Shown: positions 40,561-42,855 of the stretch, in pieces
Position numbering within the stretch: the first letter of the stretch is position 1
How the letters are laid out: each line of letters opens with the position of its first letter
From: Treponema sp.
GTDB lineage: Bacteria > Spirochaetota > Spirochaetia > Treponematales > Breznakiellaceae
DNA: 42,855 nt
Direction: 5' to 3'
Assembly (NCBI GenBank): GCA_003245635.1
Contig: QKCO01000019.1
Location: 1-42,855 of the forward strand
Program-made: the position numbers and the translations under genes
Notes under the pieces: model-generated
Told to the model about the DNA's origin: nothing
Database searches by the model: none
Seen by the model: only the letters and a program-made list of their open reading frames with translations

Positions 40561-40630
40561 CGGGGCCCCCTAATCGAGATCGGAGGACGAGCGGCGTCGA
40601 AGCCGCGGAAAAATCCCCCGGCGATAGCGT

Positions 40631-40646
40631 GATCATTGATATGATC
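40631..40646. repeat. Inverted repeat upstream of pdh operon (distal)
   Basis: GATCAT-TGAT-ATGATC, a perfect 6-base inverted repeat with a 4-base centre. It is AT-rich in a GC-rich neighbourhood, 2 bases from a second repeat. Operator-like. Confidence 0.5.
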
Positions 40647-40648
40647 TT

Positions 40649-40666
40649 CTATGTCTTAATACATAG
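40649..40666. repeat. Inverted repeat upstream of pdh operon (second)
   Basis: CTATGT-CTTAAT-ACATAG, a perfect 6-base inverted repeat with a 6-base centre, adjacent to the repeat at 40631-40646. Together they span 36 bases about 70-105 bases upstream of the FMN-binding gene, where a promoter is expected. No clear -35/-10 pair could be fixed. Confidence 0.5.
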
Positions 40667-40722
40667 TCTACTAACGGGAGCGACTAAAAGGCGAGCGTTT
40701 TCGGAATCGCGGAAAAGGCGAT

Positions 40723-41016
40723 CTATCCGTATATAAGGCGGCGAATTTGGCGTTCGGTCAATGGAGGCGAAGAAAAACGCCGCGACGGCAATTCGGCGAC
40801 GATCAACCGGTAGATTTCATCATTTTTGAGACCCTGACGCTGAAGGCGGATATGCCGGCTGCGCACCCATTCTTCGGGGGTAGCAGAGAAGGTCACCAAA
40901 ATGTCTTCTACGATGCGTTCGGCTAGAGTGCTGTCCAAGCCATAAGAAGCGACTAGGCGGGAAACGAGTTCAGGATCAACCGTGTAATGGCCGTTGTCGC
41001 TATTTTGCACAAGCAT
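40723..41016 (-). CDS. Small helical protein of unknown function
   Basis: A 97-residue soluble protein, MLVQNSDNGHYTVDPELVS onward, mainly helical (LVSRLVASYGL, LAERIVEDILV, DEIYRLIVAEL), ending in a basic ERQIRRLIYG. Two repeats of helical character suggest a small nucleic-acid- or protein-binding fold, but I recognise no family. Start uncertain: no Shine-Dalgarno before this ATG; an in-frame ATG at 41070 would add 18 non-helical residues. It lies between glnA and the pdh operon on the same strand. Confidence 0.6.
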   Translation of the reverse strand: MLVQNSDNGHYTVDPELVSRLVASYGLDSTLAERIVEDILVTFSATPEEWVRSRHIRLQRQGLKNDEIYRLIVAELPSRRFSSPPLTERQIRRLIYG

Positions 41017-41091
41017 AGTATGCGCTATCCGGTGAGGGGACGGCAAGGCGCCGAACCTCGCCCGCCCCATTCCCGGGTTGAGACGGAAAGA

Positions 41092-41119
41092 GGCAGGACG
41101 GCTTTTATGCCGCCCTGCC
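41092..41119 (-). terminator. Terminator of the glutamine synthetase gene
   Basis: An 11-base stem (GGCAGGGCGGC / GCCGTCCTGCC on the minus strand, one G-U pair) around ATAAAA, starting 30 bases after the stop, followed by TCTTTCC. The U-run is poor, but the stem is strong. Confidence 0.65.
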
Positions 41120-41148
41120 CCGGGTACGAAGAACGGAACGACGCTCCG

Positions 41149-42855
41149 TTACAGCCTGAAGAGCAGATCCTCGTAGGTCGGAAGCGGCCAGACATCCTTT
41201 GCCACGAGAATCTCGATAGCATCGGCGCGAGCGCGGACGGCGCTCATCTGGGCGAAGACCTTCTCGCGGTACGCTTTCGCCTGAGCGAAAGCGTCCTCGA
41301 TTTCCTGAGCCTCTGCGAGGACCTTTTCGAGCTTCTCGGTCTCGTCGTACAGTTCGGCGGTCAGCTCGGCGATGCGCTTGGCCCTCTTTTCCTGAGGAGC
41401 GCTCATCGCGCCGATGGCGGCCAGCGACGCGGATTCGCGCGCAAGAGTGCCTGCATAACCGGTGGCGGCCGGGAAAATGATGCGCTTAGCCATATCGATC
41501 ATGACACCCGCTTCGATGTTGATCTGCTTGGAATACTTCTCCAGGTAGATGTGGTAGCGGCTCTCCATCTCTGCCTTCGACAGGACCTTGTGCTTCTCGA
41601 ACAGAGAAATGACTTCGCTCTGAACGAGCACAGGAAGGACGTCGACGGTCGAGCGGACATTCGGCAGACCGCGATGCTCAGCTTCCTTGACCCATTCGTC
41701 GGCGTAGCCGTTTCCGTTGAATACGACGCGTCCGTGCTTGGAATAGGCGTCCTTGACCAAAGACTGAATGAGGGCGGTCTTGTCCGAAGCTTTCTCGAGC
41801 TTGTCGGCGAACTCGGAGAGCACTTGAGCGACCGCGATATTCAGGTAGGTGTTGGGCGGCGCGATGGACTGCGAAGAGCCGACCATACGGAACTCGAACT
41901 TGTTGCCGGTGAATGCGAAGGGGCTCGTGCGGTTGCGGTCCGAAAGGTCCTTCGGCAGGGACGGCAGGCTCGTGACTCCGAGCTTGATGGTCTCGCCGGC
42001 CTTCTGGGCGTAGGCCTTCCCGCCGACGATGGATTCGAAAATCTCGGTGAGCTGCGTGCCGAGGAATACGGAGATGATCGCAGGAGGAGCCTCGTTGGCG
42101 CCGAGACGGTGATCGTTTCCGGAGGTGGCGGCAGAAGCGCGGATCAGCAGCGCGTAGCGGTCGACGGCCTCGATGACGGCGGCGACGAACAGCAGGAAGC
42201 GCGCGTTGGATTCGGGATTGGCGCCCGGCTCGAGGAGGTTCAAACCATCGTCGGTAGCCATGGACCAGTTGTTGTGCTTTCCGGAGCCGTTGACGCCGGC
42301 GAAAGGCTTCTCGTGGAGGAGCGCTTCCATACCGTGGCGGGTCGCGACCTTCTTGATGGTTTCCATGACCATCTGGTTGCCGTCGACGGCGACGTTGGTC
42401 GTGGAGAAGATCGGCGCGATCTCGAACTGGTTGGGGGCGACTTCGTTGTGCTGGGTCTTAGCGGCGACGCCGACCTTCCACAGCTCGAAGTTGAGTTCCC
42501 GCATGAAGAGCGCTACGCGCTCCTTGATGGCGCCGAAGTAGTGGTCTTCCATCTCCTGGCCCTTGGCGGGCATGGATCCGAAAACCGTGCGGCCGGTGAG
42601 CATCAGGTCGGGGCGCTTCTTGTAGTACTCGGCGTCGATCAGGAAATATTCCTGCTCGGGACCGACGGTGGTGAGAACGCGCTTGCTGGACTCATGGCCA
42701 AGGGCCTTGAGCACGCGGATGGCCTGCTTGCTGAGAGCGTCCATCGAACGAAGGAGCGGCACTTTCTTGTCGAGCGCATGGCCGTAGTAGCCGATGAACG
42801 CGGTCGGGATGCAGAGAGTGGTGCCGGTCGGGTCCTGCTTCAGGAAAGCAGGGCT
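41149..42855 (-). CDS. glnN: Glutamine synthetase type III (5' truncated)
   Basis: The frame is open to the right edge, so the N-terminal part is missing; 568 residues remain of a roughly 700-residue enzyme. Type III features are [70 protein letters not shown] and [17 protein letters not shown] (all quoted in part). It makes glutamine from glutamate, ammonia and ATP. The catalytic E and H residues around NEVAPNQFE and GSGKHNN are intact. The C-terminal helical tail is characteristic of GSIII. Confidence 0.95.
   Translation of the reverse strand, partial: SPAFLKQDPTGTTLCIPTAFIGYYGHALDKKVPLLRSMDALSKQAIRVLKALGHESSKRVLTTVGPEQEYFLIDAEYYKKRPDLMLTGRTVFGSMPAKGQEMEDHYFGAIKERVALFMRELNFELWKVGVAAKTQHNEVAPNQFEIAPIFSTTNVAVDGNQMVMETIKKVATRHGMEALLHEKPFAGVNGSGKHNNWSMATDDGLNLLEPGANPESNARFLLFVAAVIEAVDRYALLIRASAATSGNDHRLGANEAPPAIISVFLGTQLTEIFESIVGGKAYAQKAGETIKLGVTSLPSLPKDLSDRNRTSPFAFTGNKFEFRMVGSSQSIAPPNTYLNIAVAQVLSEFADKLEKASDKTALIQSLVKDAYSKHGRVVFNGNGYADEWVKEAEHRGLPNVRSTVDVLPVLVQSEVISLFEKHKVLSKAEMESRYHIYLEKYSKQINIEAGVMIDMAKRIIFPAATGYAGTLARESASLAAIGAMSAPQEKRAKRIAELTAELYDETEKLEKVLAEAQEIEDAFAQAKAYREKVFAQMSAVRARADAIEILVAKDVWPLPTYEDLLFRL

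Noticed and set aside
1-42855. CRISPR arrays, insertion sequences, tRNA or rRNA genes
   Set aside because: No regularly spaced repeats, transposase motifs, terminal inverted repeats, or clover-leaf/rRNA-like sequence were seen by eye.

Overview
The window is a GC-rich (roughly 60% G+C by eye), densely coding bacterial chromosome segment. It almost certainly comes from a flagellated spirochaete of the Treponema/Spirochaeta group. Two tandem FlaA filament-sheath genes, which are a spirochaete hallmark, and the flgB-flgC-fliE-fliF-fliG-fliH-fliI-fliJ order support this. So does the run of division genes, xer, dprA, topA, hslVU and then flagellar genes on one strand. No mobile element, prophage, CRISPR array, tRNA or rRNA gene was seen, and no stretch over 300 bases lacks a gene.

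Region 1 (1-24264) is one co-directional minus-strand supercluster, preceded at the left edge by the 3' part of a uridine-kinase-family gene on the plus strand. Transcription starts at a good sigma70-type promoter upstream of mraZ. It runs through rsmH, ftsL, murF, mraY, ftsW, ftsQ, ftsA and ftsZ (cell wall and division), then xerD, a TPR lipid/membrane-anchored protein, dprA, topA, xerC, hslV and hslU (DNA processing and proteolysis). It ends with the MS-ring/switch/export block flgB to fliJ. Most junctions overlap or are separated by fewer than 10 bases. The only gap over 100 bases is before flgB, and it carries a sigma28-like promoter. Four 10-bp-spaced MraZ boxes lie across the mraZ leader and ribosome binding site. 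The usual dcw genes ftsI, murE, murD, murG and murC are absent.

Region 2 (24265-29766) is mixed. It holds a two-gene cassette of unknown function (a small beta-rich protein and a nuclease-like protein with a winged-helix tail). Next is the flaA pair behind a textbook-perfect promoter, then an exported protein of unknown function divergent from class II fructose-bisphosphate aldolase, and a membrane protein of unknown function.

Region 3 (29767-33288, plus strand) is infC-rpmI-rplT followed by a coiled-coil ZapB-like protein, ZapA, mannose-6-phosphate isomerase and a YaiI/YqxD (DUF188) protein. Region 4 (33290-35396) holds a GAF/HD-GYP cyclic-di-GMP phosphodiesterase downstream of a small parvulin, divergent from a small membrane protein with a winged-helix-like tail.

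Region 5 (35408-40560, minus) is a complete pyruvate dehydrogenase operon (E1alpha, E1beta, E2, E3) led by an FMN-binding split-barrel gene, with two adjacent inverted repeats upstream. Region 6 holds a small unknown gene and a type III glutamine synthetase that runs off the right edge.

The best candidates for something undescribed are the 24384-25332 cassette, the membrane-anchored winged-helix protein at 34947 and the operator-like repeats of the pdh operon. All functional calls come from reading motifs and context; no database search was run.
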